A stretch of DNA of 64,000 bases from Apis mellifera. Lineage: Eukaryota; Arthropoda; Insecta; Hymenoptera; Apidae. The position numbers were made by a program, and so were the translations under genes. Shown here piece by piece: positions 26,638-40,135 of this stretch (position 1 is the first letter of the stretch; every line of letters starts with the position of its first letter). The notes beneath the pieces were generated by a model, which was not told the DNA's origin, ran no database searches, and was given only the letters and a program-made list of their open reading frames with translations. The stretch covers positions 5,410,381-5,474,380 of the forward strand of contig NC_037646.1 in assembly GCF_003254395.2 (NCBI RefSeq), written 5' to 3'.

Positions 26638-29600
26638 TATGTTTTTAATAGCAAAAAGTTTTTAAAATACAATAGATTTTGGAAAGAAAAAGAGAAAATT
26701 TTTCTTATCTTATTATATTATAAATATCGTATCGGTATTATAAATAATAGAGCTACAAAGAAATTCAACTTGTTAATTTCTCTTGTAAATATGTCTGAAA
26801 CGTGTTCACACGTTGATTTATTACTTTTATTGTTCCTTATTTTAAACCACCTTTTTAAAATTCTCCTAGAGAAATAATAAATTTTCGCAACTAAGACAGT
26901 GTAGTAATTATACGTCAATGTATGGCGAATGTAAAAATAAGAATACAAATATTATCGATTTCCACGCGAACATCTTAAATAAAAAAAAGGAACGTGGAAC
27001 GTTGTTACATCCGCCATGAAATATTATCGTACGAGAAACATTATCATTTAACCTCATTTTTTGATCGATTCTCAAAAAAAAAAAAAAAAAAGAAAAAAAT
27101 AGAGATCTAAAAGAAAGAAAGAAAGATTGTGATAAAATTAGAATTCAGCTTTCGTCCGGAAAAAAAAAGAAGAAATAATAGAAAATAGAAATAGAGACAC
27201 GAGGATACTTGGTGTTTCAATATCGCGTATTTATAGAAATCGTCAATGTTGCATACGCACGATGAATATTAACAAGCTTCTAATTAAAATGCGTTTCATA
27301 ATGATTAGTAGTAACCATGATAAAACGATTAATTATTAACGTGTAATTTCGACCATGTAATATATTTGCACATTCATGAAATAACACTGTGCTAATTGAA
27401 TTTTTTAGTTACCATTATGGTTCATTGAATAAATTATTGGATACTCACTCGGATAAATTTTAATTATTTCGTTTATCGTCGATAATTCAGCTTGAAATCA
27501 ATTCCGTATATCTCGATATATATTGTTTGTAATTTTGATTGTTTTTTTTCTTTTTTATTCTCACGAATGTGTTTATTTTTTTCGATAATCCTCAAGCTTG
27601 AGTAAGCTTAAAAATTAAAATTCAATTTATTCCGTGAATTGAATTTAATTCTAGCTAGAAACTCGATTGTTATTGCTACAAATTTCACGTTTGACTTTTG
27701 ACACGAGCATTTGAAAATTACATTTAATTAATTTCAAACATTAAATTACACGTATATTCAAATAATTCGACCTTCTGAATTATTTATTTATTTGCAAGAA
27801 AAGTTTAAAGATTAATAATTTTTGTTTCAATTTGAAATAATTTTAAGAAAAAATCTCCCCTTTATTGTTCAACGTTTAACAAACTGGTGACTAATTCAGG
27901 TATTAATTCATGTCATCGCGTTAACAAACCTCACATCACGAGCCAAGCTCGTTCAACTTTTCCCACAAACGTTTTTCTTCCTCGCCATTCAATTTGGCAT
28001 ATCCTCCATTTTAGGGGATATTTTATCCCTTATTCTTATATCTTGTAAGTTAATTGAAATTTCAAATTTACAATGAATCATTTTAAGTGAAATTAAGATT
28101 CCAATTTAATGAAATATTTCATGGAATAAGTTAACAGATGTATCTTTAAAGAAATGTAATTTACACTAATGACTGTTATTTATGTTTTACAAAGTATAAA
28201 TACAGAGAAATTTTATTAATTCTATTTTATATTTTAAATGTTAATTTCATTGGAAAATTAGGCTTAGGTTAGAAAATTTAAAAAAAAAAGTAATATCCTA
28301 TCCAATTTTTTTTCTTTTTTTTTTAATAAAACTAAAATCGATACGAAATTTTCTCCCCATTTATATTTCTTCCACAATGCCAACAACCTTATTTCAATTT
28401 CTTCCATTTTTCCTTTTCGGTCTAGATTTTTACCACGGAAAATTCTGTTTCATCTTTCATCTATTTTCCGACTCAATGCCTCTCCTGCTCCACTGAATCC
28501 TCTGCTTTCCTACGTTTCCATTTTCTTACCTCTTTCGAACCTTTCTTCTCGCGTTAGTTCAGTTATCCTTTCCTCGGGTTTAATGTGATTTTTATTTTCG
28601 TCGCCTCGTCGGTTTATATACTCTTTTTTTCTTCTTCTTCTCTTCTTCTCTACCCACACGAAAACAACGATACGTTTTCGACCAAAATTATTTATTTATA
28701 TCTCTTTTGAATCCTCGTATTTTGTTGCATCGATATTATTCTCTTTTAATTTGCAATTTATACAATTTTTGTTGAACTTTTTCTGATATTTACTCAAACA
28801 TTATCCGTTCTGATTCTAAAAATATTGATGTAGTGAAGTTTATACTTACTGCATCTTAATTAAAAAAAAAAACTTCTTAAGAAAATTACTATTAGCAAAA
28901 ATGCAAAGAATTTCTTCCATTTAAAGAAATAATAAAATAAAGTAATTCCAAATTACAGCCTGACGAAGGAAAACTTGCAGCTCGTTTTTTCAAATATTCA
29001 GTGATCGAACCAGGAGAAACGAAATTCAATCGTGGCTTTAAAAGATCTGGCATTGTCGCGAAGCCACAACGATACTCCGGAAACGATGATCTTTGAGAAA
29101 ACGAGTGGAATTACGAGTTGGAGCCAGCCAGATTCAAATCCTCTTCGTAAGTCGTGCGAAATTTCTTTGGCAACTAGGATGGAATATGATCGTGCCGACC
29201 TCTATATTTGATCTAACGATCTCTAAGACGCGTGGAGACGCAAGGATAGGAAAGAGAAGGAAGAGATATCTCTGGAAGGATTAAGTTAATGTCTCTCTAT
29301 CGAATCTCTATCTCTTCTTCTATCTATGTAGAAAAATATGTCGAGATATTTTTATTGCGAAGACGAATCTCTATTTATAACAGGAAGAATATAAATAGAA
29401 ACAGAATATACGAATAAAAACAGTACAAATTTTTTATTATTTTAGATAGAATCAGAGGAAAGAATTTTTCCTATTTATTACAACTAATTAAAATGACATG
29501 AAATTTGGGTTAATAATTTGTAATGTAAAATAAAAAACTTTTACAAACGAGATTGAAATATATTTGCCTTCTCTCTTCAAATATTTTGATTTTATTCTAT

Positions 29601-30074
29601 ATATTTCGTCCTTTTTTTGATTTTTTTTTTTGAAACGCTTAAATTTTGCACAGATACACAAATATCCGCAGTTTATTTATACCCGATTCATACGGGTTCA
29701 CGGAGATATTAGGTTGAAATATCGTTTATTTTCGATCGTCTCGGATGATCTGTTAAAGCGAGGGATCTCTACGTTTCTCTGTTTGATATCGAATTTATTT
29801 GTCACGTGCGAACGTGTAAATTGTAAGGGATGCGCCGCTGCGCTATTAGATGGAGTATTACGGCAAGTATTTGCACGTGGCTCTTATGGGATATGCGAAT
29901 GTGGTCAAGATGGTATCGTGATATATGGTGATTTCCTGTTTTGAGTAACACGAGGTTGTGCGAAAATTTCTATTTCTTAGCTAAGTTATATACCCCTTCT
30001 TCCAATTCTTGTTGAAGTTGTGTATATACACACGATTTATATACCGTATAATTGTGATCATTTCTCTCTCGTGG

Positions 30075-30077
<3 letters not shown>

Positions 30078-30113
<36 letters not shown>
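30078..30113. repeat. (AT)18 microsatellite
   Basis: Uninterrupted AT dinucleotide run. A shorter one lies at 40198-40219. Confidence 0.95.
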
Positions 30114-30115
<2 letters not shown>

Positions 30116-32832
30116 TGTTGTTATTTTCAATTTGTTTTACAATGTTTTTTAGACTTCTGAATTTTTTTATTTATTAAATTAAATGATGGATTTTATCGTA
30201 AATCTTTCCAATTACGCTTATATTCCTAATTTAACAATTATCCAAATTCAAAGAGAGATAAATTATAATACATAACAAACTTTGATTCCAGAAGAGAAGA
30301 AGAAAGAAGTTGTTCCCGCGAAATTTGAATATATTAATATATATTCAAGGAAGAAAGAATCTATACAAGGATAAATTTTTAAACCAATGGACCGATTAAA
30401 CGAAGGCGGTGACCAACCGCAAAATAGATTATTTATAAACATAATGTCGGTTCGTCGAGATTCAGCCAGATGGCAACACAGGCTGAAAGCTTTCGCGGGA
30501 ACTTGAAAGCTCGGCAGCTTCTCAGGCGGAGCCGCCAGATGGAGTTTACGTCTTGGCTAAAGACTGGAGATACGAGATATTTTTTGAAAATTTGCCACAG
30601 AGAGTCTCGATTTCGTTGTATCGAAATTATATCTCGAGGAAAATTAGAATTTTTTATCGATATAGAATTTATTACGTTCTGTTACAATTACATTATTTAT
30701 TCTTTCGTCAAATTTGAAAGGGAAGTTTAAACTGAAAAATGAGAGATTCGTTTCCATTGCATTGTAAAATTAAAAGTCTAGGAGTTAGATTGTTAATAGT
30801 CGGGGCAGAGAGTTCAAAGCTGGCAATAAAACTTTGTTAAATTCTTAAAGTATGTTAAGAGAATGCAGCTTCTTTTCTAGAGATCAATGTACAAGTATTG
30901 TGCAGAATTAGATGAATTATTCTCTTCTCTTGATTCTTAAAAATAAAATTTTACGGCAAATATATATGCCTGTATTTTCCATCAATTTATAACATTAATT
31001 ACAATTTTCAATGGATATGATTTTAACTTATCTCAGCAACTCATTCGAATACTTGGAACTAAATTTAATTCGTGAATTAACGTAATCACGAATGATCGAA
31101 AAAATAGGATTTTCGTGGAAGAAATATCGTGAACGAAACAGGTGGGGATCGATGCAGTAGCAAAAGGGTATCGTGAATATTTCAGCGGATAAATCGTGAT
31201 TGACGGCTGGACCGCAATTAAGTTAAACAAAGAAAACGCGCGCGTGTCCTCGGTTGCAATTTTGCCAACGAGTCCATTCCACGAGTAATTAATTCCGCTC
31301 TCTAATTAGCTGCGCATTCTTCGGATTATTTCGGGTTACCGGGTTCAAACAACTTCTCTAATTGTACGATTTTTGTTTCGAAAACGCTTCTGATGTTCCT
31401 GCAACCGCAATCTTTCTGTGTTTCATCCTTTAATACGCGTGTATAATAATTTATATACTCTATTTTTACACGTAACAATATGCCTCGATTTCTAAAATTT
31501 TTTATTGGAATCATTAAATTTCTTTTAAATTATAAAATCTGTTTCTATCAAATGTTGTATTATCAGTTAAACTAAGGTTTTGAATCGAATTACGAATAAT
31601 TCCAAAACGAGTGAAAAAAGAGGATTTTCGAAAATCAAGGAAAATTTTCACGTATCATCTTTTACAAGTCGATCAATGATATCTTTGAACTTCGCTCCAA
31701 AATGCGCCAATTCTTAATTTCTCACATCAGAAATGAAAAAAAAGCTTTTAAAGACTTTTCTTAAATCTTGTCAAAAATAATAACAATAATTTTACTATTA
31801 ATAAATCAATTATAATTGAATTATAATTGAAAGCTCACGTTAATAAAAGAGATTTATTGTTCTATTGAATATATTATTAAATAAATAGAAAATAAATTAA
31901 TTCTTCGATGGTTGAGAAAAGAAAATACGTAAAGTAGCAAGTTTGTAAGTGTAAACTCATCATACCTTCGACCAAAAAACTTTTCCATCCCGTAACCCTT
32001 GCCTATCCTCACTCGATATATACTTATACTTCTTTCGAACTTTCTTAAACGAATCCTGAACGCTCAAAAAAAAATCCTTACCATAAAAAGCACGAGAAAC
32101 TTTATCTTAATATTAATATCATTCCATCAAAAAAATTCTTTCCCTCGCGACAATAATTTAATATTGTTATAAAATCGAAAAGAAAATCCAAAAAAGCTTT
32201 TAATTCTCTGTATTAAATTCACACAATTGCAAAGAGTATATAATCTCCTTCTTTTTAATAAATCTTAAAAATAAAAATTTAATATAGAGAAATGTAAAAA
32301 TTGCATCCAAAGAAAAATACGTCTAAAAATACCCCCAACTCATCCTCGAGGATTTCTTCCTTTGGATACAATTGAAAAAAAATAAATTCATGGATCTATA
32401 TCAATCTATATAAAAAGGGCGGTTTATCAAACGGGGGTGCAAACGAATAACAATAACAATAATAATAATTTGGGAAAGTGTTTCAGACACGTGCGGATCA
32501 TTACGTAACGTAAAAACGACGAGCCTTTTTTATCGGGAACGCGTTATTTCCGTCACGAGGTTATTTTATCGAGGGTTTACACTTTCGATGGAATCGAGGA
32601 AAGTGTAAACGTTCCTCGCCTCCTCGGTCTGGCTGCGCGGCCTTTTGATTAAAAATACGGGGATTCGGGGGGAAAGGTATATATATTTTATTTTTATTCA
32701 ACGCCGCCTGATCGTCGCGGGAGGCCACCTTACAGGAGCACTGACACCGATGTTTACGACACGTGCAAAACGCCTCCACCTTCATGGTTCGATCGAAATA
32801 TCTTTATTTATATCGGTAAATTAATCGAAAAC

Positions 32833-33435
32833 AGATCGGTTTGAATGTTATTACATAGAATGTTGTACGTCTTTTCAATTGCAAATAAATAAAATATATT
32901 TTCTTGTCAATTTTTGAAACGAAATATGATGAATTAATTGTGTTAATTAGTTAATTCTAGTGTACAAATAATACACAGATCAATTTGAATGATATTAGAG
33001 ATATATAATATTATAATAGAATGTTAATAGAATATTATAATAGATATTATAATAGAATGTTGTAATAATAAAATATATTTTCTTGTCAATTTTTGAAACG
33101 AAATAACTGACGTACTAATTGTGTTAACTAGTTGTTAATTGTGTTAACTAGTTAATTCTAGTGTACAAATAATACACAGATCAGTTTGAATGATATTACA
33201 TAGAATGTTGTAACAATAAAATATTTTCTTGTCAAAGAATTTTCGAAACGAAATATGATGTACTAATTGTGTTAACTAGTTAATTCTAGTGTACAAATAA
33301 TACACAGATCAGTTTGAATGATATTACATAGAATGTTGTAATAATAAAATATTTTCTTGTCAAAGAATTTTCAAAACGAAATATGATGTACTAATTGTGT
33401 TAACTAGTTAATTTTAGTGTACAAATAATACACGA
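32833..33435. repeat. Tandem array, four units of about 130-200 bp
   Basis: Repeated blocks are AATATTTTCTTGTCAAAGAA or variants, GTGTTAACTAGTTAATTCTA, GTGTACAAATAATACACAGA and TTTGAATGATATTACATAGA. Copies start near 32835, 32980, 33182 and 33310. Near 33120-33150 a short GTGTTAACTAGTT segment is locally doubled. Confidence 0.85.
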
Positions 33436-34572
33436 TTGATGGAATATCGTGAAAATAATTAGATGTATATTCCCGAGTGATGAAAGTATCCGCATATTTT
33501 AAATTCCAGAAACGAAACAATTTGAGTGATTTGCTGGTTTATCGTAGGGGGAACAAAGTATAACTATTACAACGTCGTGCCTCATTAATTACTTTTATGC
33601 CGTAAAGGATCGCGTACACGAACATGAATTCCAACATAAATCAAGCTATAAGAGTAAGAAAATCTTCAAAGAGAAAGGTAAATCTTATCCCGGAGATGTT
33701 AAGTATCTACTAAGCTCGTATCTGGCTGTTTTACGAGCAGGCTCGAGTGACCATGGTAAAGGACCTTTGTTTGAATTTATGGAAAAGGTAGCGTTTGAAA
33801 CGAGGGGAGGGGGGGAATCAAGTGACGAGTTAGTTGCAGATGCAACGTGCGTTAAATGATTAAAATTTGGGGAAAGATTTTTTTTATGTAAATGATAATA
33901 ATTCGAAACACCACAAACTCGTTTTAATTTTATTATAATCTAATCTTTCGAAGAAAAACAAATTTGCAAATTTTTATTCTCTCAGAAATTCTCTAAAATT
34001 CCGCTTCAAAGTTAAATAAACAGACAAGTTCTGGTAATTTTCGATCGATTCGAAAATTTTTCTTTCTTTCTTTTTTTTCAAAACAAAAAATTTCTTCCTT
34101 TTTTTTTTTTTTTAGAAGATACTCGAAAAAAGTTAATAAATAACCACCTCGAGTTGGGAAGAAAACTTACCGAGCTTCATCTTAATATACAGCAGAATAT
34201 AAGAAACGTTGAAAGATTTTTTCTTTTTTCTAATAAATACAACCACGTCGCTACAACAATTTAAGCGATCAACAGTGAAACTTGCGTAAGAAGCGATTCA
34301 GAATTTTATTTTATAGAGTGTATATATACTTTAACAATTAATAATTAATCTTAACGAACGGCCTCTTCTCGTTTCCTTCCAAGCTATAAAACTTATATCT
34401 TAAACTCTTCTAAACGGGCCGTTAATCCTTGATTAATAATTAATAGAGATATCGTAGGAGGTTCGTTAAAACTTTAATCCTAAATAATTCTCGTTCGAAT
34501 TATTAATTAAAAACCTGCCACTCTTCCTCTTCCTTCTGAAGAACTCTCCATTATTTCCGAAACAACAAATTC

Positions 34573-34584
34573 GGGGGGGGGGGG
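34573..34584 (+). repeat. G12 homopolymer
   Basis: Twelve consecutive G in a strongly AT-rich setting. Its length is uncertain in any assembly. Confidence 0.9.
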
Positions 34585-37449
34585 CAAAATTACGTGTATC
34601 ACCGAGGCAATTTTATCTCACGCGTATCCCCCAACGCGAATAAACAACAATTCAAACAACGGCTCGTCCCAACTTTGAGATGAACGAATAAAATTTATTT
34701 TCGACCGAATGGACAAACCGAATATATGAATACGTAAGCACGCAAATAGCTTTTGAGTTACAATCCGGAGAGCAGATTTGTCTGCAACAATGTCCCGTTT
34801 CCTGCAATGTGTGCGATCATGGTTAAAAATATGTTTTTCGCAAGGATTTTTTAGACTGGACTATCGGGCGGAAAGCGAATATTTGCGCGCTGTTACGACG
34901 ACTCTTTCTCTCCGTGATTTTGATAATTTTACGATTTTTCTTTTTCTTTTCTTTCTTTTTTTTTTTTTAACAATAAAAATAAAATTTCTCTTCGAAATGA
35001 ATTTTGATAAATTTTGTTCATCGATGCGATCATCGATACTTTTTATGAGTATATTTTATGACGAGAATTTTTAAGAATAAATCGTAAAATGCTATCATAC
35101 GTTGATATTCATTTTCAAATTTTCGATGAAACATCCTTTTTTGGAAATTTCTGGAAATTATTATCGATTTACGACAAGGGAAAGTTCATAAAGATTTCAA
35201 CAATAATTATCATCGTGTTTATTTAAACAAAAGATTTTCACACAATGGACCCCGCCTCCTGACTGTCAGATAGCGAATAAAATAATAAAGCATACCGCCA
35301 CGGTGGAATTTTAATCGGAAATAATTTACGAGACACGTTGGAACGTTTATACGATTATATTTTATTTATTTTTATTATAGAATAAACACGAAAATTAATT
35401 ATTTTAAACATTGTATCCACGGCGAATAAAATATCGCGATCCGTTTTGAATAAAATTTATTTAATTTTCTTTTTTTTTTTTTCTACTTTTTCATCAGTGA
35501 AATATAATAAGTTGAATTTTATTTCTCGCTGGAAACTATTGCATTTTTTTTTTTTTTTATTCGAGAGAAATATATATCCGTACTGGGAATATCTACGTGA
35601 ATAATTTGTGGTTTTATTCGTTATAAATGTAGTTCCGGCTGTTTTTATGTTTCTGTGCTGGATTGGCTGTAATTTCCAATGCAAATATTACATTTACAAT
35701 TTATTGCTTCTTTTTTTTTTTTTTTTTATCTACCGGTGTACACGTTAAACGAGATTTGCCCGAGGAACTTAACGCAATTATTCACTGGCTTAACAACCGT
35801 ACAATATTTTTTTTTTCTTTTTTTTTAGCATATTTATTCGTATTAAAATAAGTCGAATCATTTTCATTTGGTATCGATCTTCATTACCGTGTACTTTTTA
35901 ATTTATAATTGGCAATCGTTGAAGATTATGATTAAGATTTTTATTACGGATAAATTTACCTGGGTGAATGAAAAAAATGATAATTCAATTTATATGATAT
36001 TATAAATTAACATTTGGACGTGAAAAAAAGAAAATATATTTCGATAATTATTACGATAGCAATCATAAAAATCTCACAAAGATCAAAGATTAATTGAAGC
36101 GAGGAATCTAAATTTCATGGAATTTTATTTCTTCTGAATTATTTTTGATTATACCGTTATATATATATATCTAATCCATTAATTTCATTTCTTAGAAAGT
36201 TTCGCAATTTTTCTTATAAGATTTTATTCTCCCCTCTAAATTCTAAATCTACTCATTTCACCTTTTTCCACCTTGGCTCTTTCGTCACAATTCTTTTTCA
36301 TCCCACAAACCTTTCCCTCGAATTCTTAAGATATACTTTAAAAAACTTTTGGAATAACCGACGCTCGTTCATTTCAATTTTTGCCTCACAAATTTTTTTC
36401 TCTCCTGAGAAATTTTTCTCAACTTCTTCTCCTTCTTCTTTTTTTCTTCTTACAACTCTTTCTATCTCTTTCCTAGACGACTCTTCAATTATCCACAACG
36501 AGAAATAAGGCTCCAGCAGTCCCAATTTAGAGCTGACAATGGAAGTCACATGACGAGAGTAATGGCAGAGGATCCGTATGCGACCAGCTGACGACGATTC
36601 GTCACGCGATATATTGGCGCCTAAACCCCCATTAAAATTGACCAAGGATTTTCTGTCACCGGTACGCCACCACTTACTATCGTATTTCCGTCCCGAATTG
36701 AACCACGTATCGTAGAGAAGCTCGATCTAAGTTTAGGTGTACACGATCATTTTACAGAGTTCATCGACGAATCGAAAATCTCCCCAACAGCTAAGTTGAT
36801 CGAAATCTTTGACGATGCTCTTTAACGATAATTTGCTTCGTTAATCCATAACAGGATTTTAGAAAAAAAAAAAAATTAAACAGGAAGAATAATACGAATT
36901 ATTAGATTGGATTCAATTAAATTCGAGATTGGAGAAATGAAAAATCAATGGAATAATTTTATAATCATCAGAGAAGAAAAAAGTATTCGTCCAATTTTTT
37001 TTTCTAGAAAGTCTGTATCGAAATAGCGAGAGCAAGATAATAAAGAGAGAGAACGACATGTATCAGAATATTTTTTTTTTCAAAAAATTTCGAACGAAGA
37101 AACCATCTCTCTGGAGATTATCGATTTATTCGCGGCGAAACGGATAATTGGACGAGGCGAAGGAGGATGGGGAGAACAGCGAGGAAGAGGAGACAGTGAG
37201 AAAGTTCCAAGTGAAACAAATAACGTTGAATGTCCGAGCTGTATAATCTATAGTTCTGTGAAAATCCCCGGCGAACGGGCGCCCAGCGCTCGAATTAGTT
37301 CCCATCCAATAAATATCTTCGAAAATATCATCTTCATAAATAATATTTTCCGCCAAGAATTTGTATCCATCCACGGAAACGAAACAAGGATCTCCTGGTG
37401 ATGGATCCCTCCATCGATGGCCAACGATCGTGTCAATAAATTGGAACAA

Positions 37450-37470
37450 TTTTTTTTTTTTTTTTTTTTT
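37450..37470 (+). repeat. T21 homopolymer, the longest of many A/T runs
   Basis: Other long A/T runs are at 27074-27091 (A18), 44776-44793 (T18) and 61341-61358 (A18). Here the run is not followed by a poly(A) signal arrangement that would suggest a retrocopy. Confidence 0.9.
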
Positions 37471-38530
37471 GAGAATAAAATTATGGACTGCTGTATAAAT
37501 TAATAAGAGGAGATGTAGAGAAAAGTTAATTTGTTAATCAATTATGACAAATTTTGAAGGAGAAAGAGGATTTTTTTTATCTATTGAAAGAAGATTATTT
37601 AAAGGATGAAATGAGATATTTTACTGGAACGTTAATTTTATTTTCTTTTTTGATATAAGAAGAAACTTCTCTGATTATAATTTCTCGAAGTAAAGTTTCA
37701 AGAGTATATCATTCATTTACGAAACAAGAACAGTGACAAAATTTTATATAATTTTTCTTATCCAAGTATGGAAAATAATAATTAATATACAAGAAATTCT
37801 TGGAATTTTCTCTCTGCTAGCTCATTCTTTCTTATATATATATATCCCCTTTTCTCTAAAATTCCGCCTCCTTTCTAAACTTTCCTCGACAACTTTCGCT
37901 AATTATGCATTGTTTATCTTTAATGCAGTTGCATTCAAGGGAGTCGTTTCATCCTCTAAAAAGCTACGTTATACATCAACAAAACTCTAAAACTCTCATT
38001 TTCACTCTTCCTCACTTTATCTCCACAATATATATATCACGCAATAAATTCATAAATTCGAAGTTCATGATAACTCTGTTTAAATTTTACTCTCTCTCTT
38101 TATTTATCGCGCATAACAACTTCCTTTTGAAATCCTTTTCGACAATTACTTACCACACTATTTATTCCTCAAATAAATAAATTTCACTAAATTCCATTCC
38201 CTAAAAAACATTTCCATCAAACAACCATTACCTCTTTCTCTTCCCTGTCCATCATCGCCCACCTATCTTTCAAACGAATCCCTCCCTTGTAAACGAATCG
38301 CTTTATACACGCGCGTCTTCATCGATTTCACGCGGGGCGAGGCCAAATAAGACTCGTACGACACGGTGGCTATCAATTCGCGGCAGATTCATGGGCCGAA
38401 AGGAAGGAGGAGAAAGGATAAGGTGGTGAGAGGACGGACAACGAAGCGAGGATCTATTTCGAGAATCGGCCACGAATCGCGTCGAGCATGACCGAGCACC
38501 CAACCAACGTGAGGTTTTGAAGAAGGGGAT

Positions 38531-38534
<4 letters not shown>

Positions 38535-38568
<34 letters not shown>
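38535..38568. repeat. (AG)17 microsatellite
   Basis: Uninterrupted AG dinucleotide run inside a GC-richer island (38300-38720). GAGA-factor-type sequence, so it may be regulatory. Confidence 0.95.
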
Positions 38569-38570
<2 letters not shown>

Positions 38571-39629
38571 GGTGTCTCGCTAATTGAGACGCCAGAGGCA
38601 TCGACCAGAAAACGGAAGCATTAAGCTGCCCTAGCCTCGTCGTCGGATTCGCACACTCTCCCCTTTCTGTTCGCTCGATAAGCCAACTCGGCCAAATTGG
38701 CGGCTGGATCTTGGTTCCCCGATTAACGAGGCGAAACCTATCGAATTCGCCTCAGCTTGACGTTCAGCTTCGTTTATTTCCCTTCCCGCCACCGATTTAC
38801 ATTATTTTCGTTCGAAAAAAACGAGAATAATGTATTTCGAGAAGGTTCGAACAAGTTTGGAAGTTCCTCTTCTTGTGTCGGAGGAAAGGAAGAAAGTTTA
38901 CGATCGAATTATTATTTTAGGATTGAAGAAATTGGATCAAGTGGTAATTTGGCGCTGGTTTGGCTTGGATTGGAACGGTGACAATGGATCTATAAAATAG
39001 TATTTTAGGATTTTAGCAAACTTTCCTCTGCATTCATTAATCTTACATTTTTTAATCGAACTAAAGATGTACTTTATTGTATCGTATTCTTTTTTTCAAG
39101 ATTTCATCGTATCGTGACGCGATCAGGATTAAAAGAAAATTTTAAAATCTAGAAATTTTGGAAATTTTGGAAACAAGATAGGACACGAATGATGTCATCC
39201 CTTTCGCTTTTGAGATCCTCTAAAAGTTCTTCTTCCACTTCCAGCTGCTACTACTACTTAAATTTCCCGTTAAATTTCATTCACACGATCTAAATCATGG
39301 CCAATTACGTGTTTTCGCGGTAAAATTTGCCTTGGTAAAGTGTTCCATACATAACAATGTTACGCTTCCACGTTTGATCTCCCTTCTTCCTCAGACGTTG
39401 CACGGCAACATCTTATGACGCGCCTCGGCGTTACTCTTGCCAAGTGGCGCATTTCATTCAGGATCGCCCCTCCCTCCCCCGAATAAAGGCCACCCTATTT
39501 ACTCGACCCTACTCCATTTCCGACCTATTATTCACCACAGTTTGCGCCGATAATCGCGTGCAACACGAAATTTCCCGATAAAATTCCTCATCCAATTGAT
39601 TGGATCTATTAAATATTAAAATCGGTAAT

Positions 39630-40135
39630 AAAGACTTCAATTTTACCATCTAAAATTTATTCATTCCTTTTCGTAATAAATTTTAATTTTTACAAGAAAC
39701 TGTGAGCAGGAATTTTTACATTGAACAATTTTGAAATCTATTTATTTATATTTTGTTTTTACTCCATGTTGTTACACATGATTGAATAATTTTAGAAGCG
39801 TCTAATTGTAAATTCGATTTTAATTTTACCATCTAAAATTTAATCATTCCTTTTCCTAATGAATTTCAATTTTTATGAGGAACTGTGAGCAGGAATTTTT
39901 ACATTGAAAATTTTTGATATTTATTTATATTTTGTTTATACTCCATGTTGTTACACATGATTGAATAATTTTAGAAGCTAGTCTAATTGTAAATTCGATT
40001 TTAATTTTACCATTTAAAAACTGTGAGCAGGAATTTTTATATTGAAGATTTTTGAAATCTATTTATATTTTGTTTATACTCCATGTTGTTACACACGATT
40101 GAATAATTTTAGAAGCGTCTAATTGTAAATTCGTG
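39630..40135. repeat. Tandem array, three units of about 180 bp
   Basis: Units share TTCGATTTTAATTTTACCAT, AACTGTGAGCAGGAATTTTT, CTCCATGTTGTTACACATGA and TTGAATAATTTTAGAAGCGT. The third unit lacks an internal stretch of some 45 bp. AT-rich and non-coding. Confidence 0.85.

Noticed and set aside
28528..28620. Minus-strand TATATAAA followed by AGAG|GTAAGA donor as another first exon
   Set aside because: All frames into the donor lack an ATG-initiated peptide and a stop lies just before it; only a non-coding leader would be possible and nothing else supports it.
37126..37470. Retrocopy with poly(A) tail
   Set aside because: The A-run precedes the open frame on the minus strand instead of following it, and no target-site duplication was seen.
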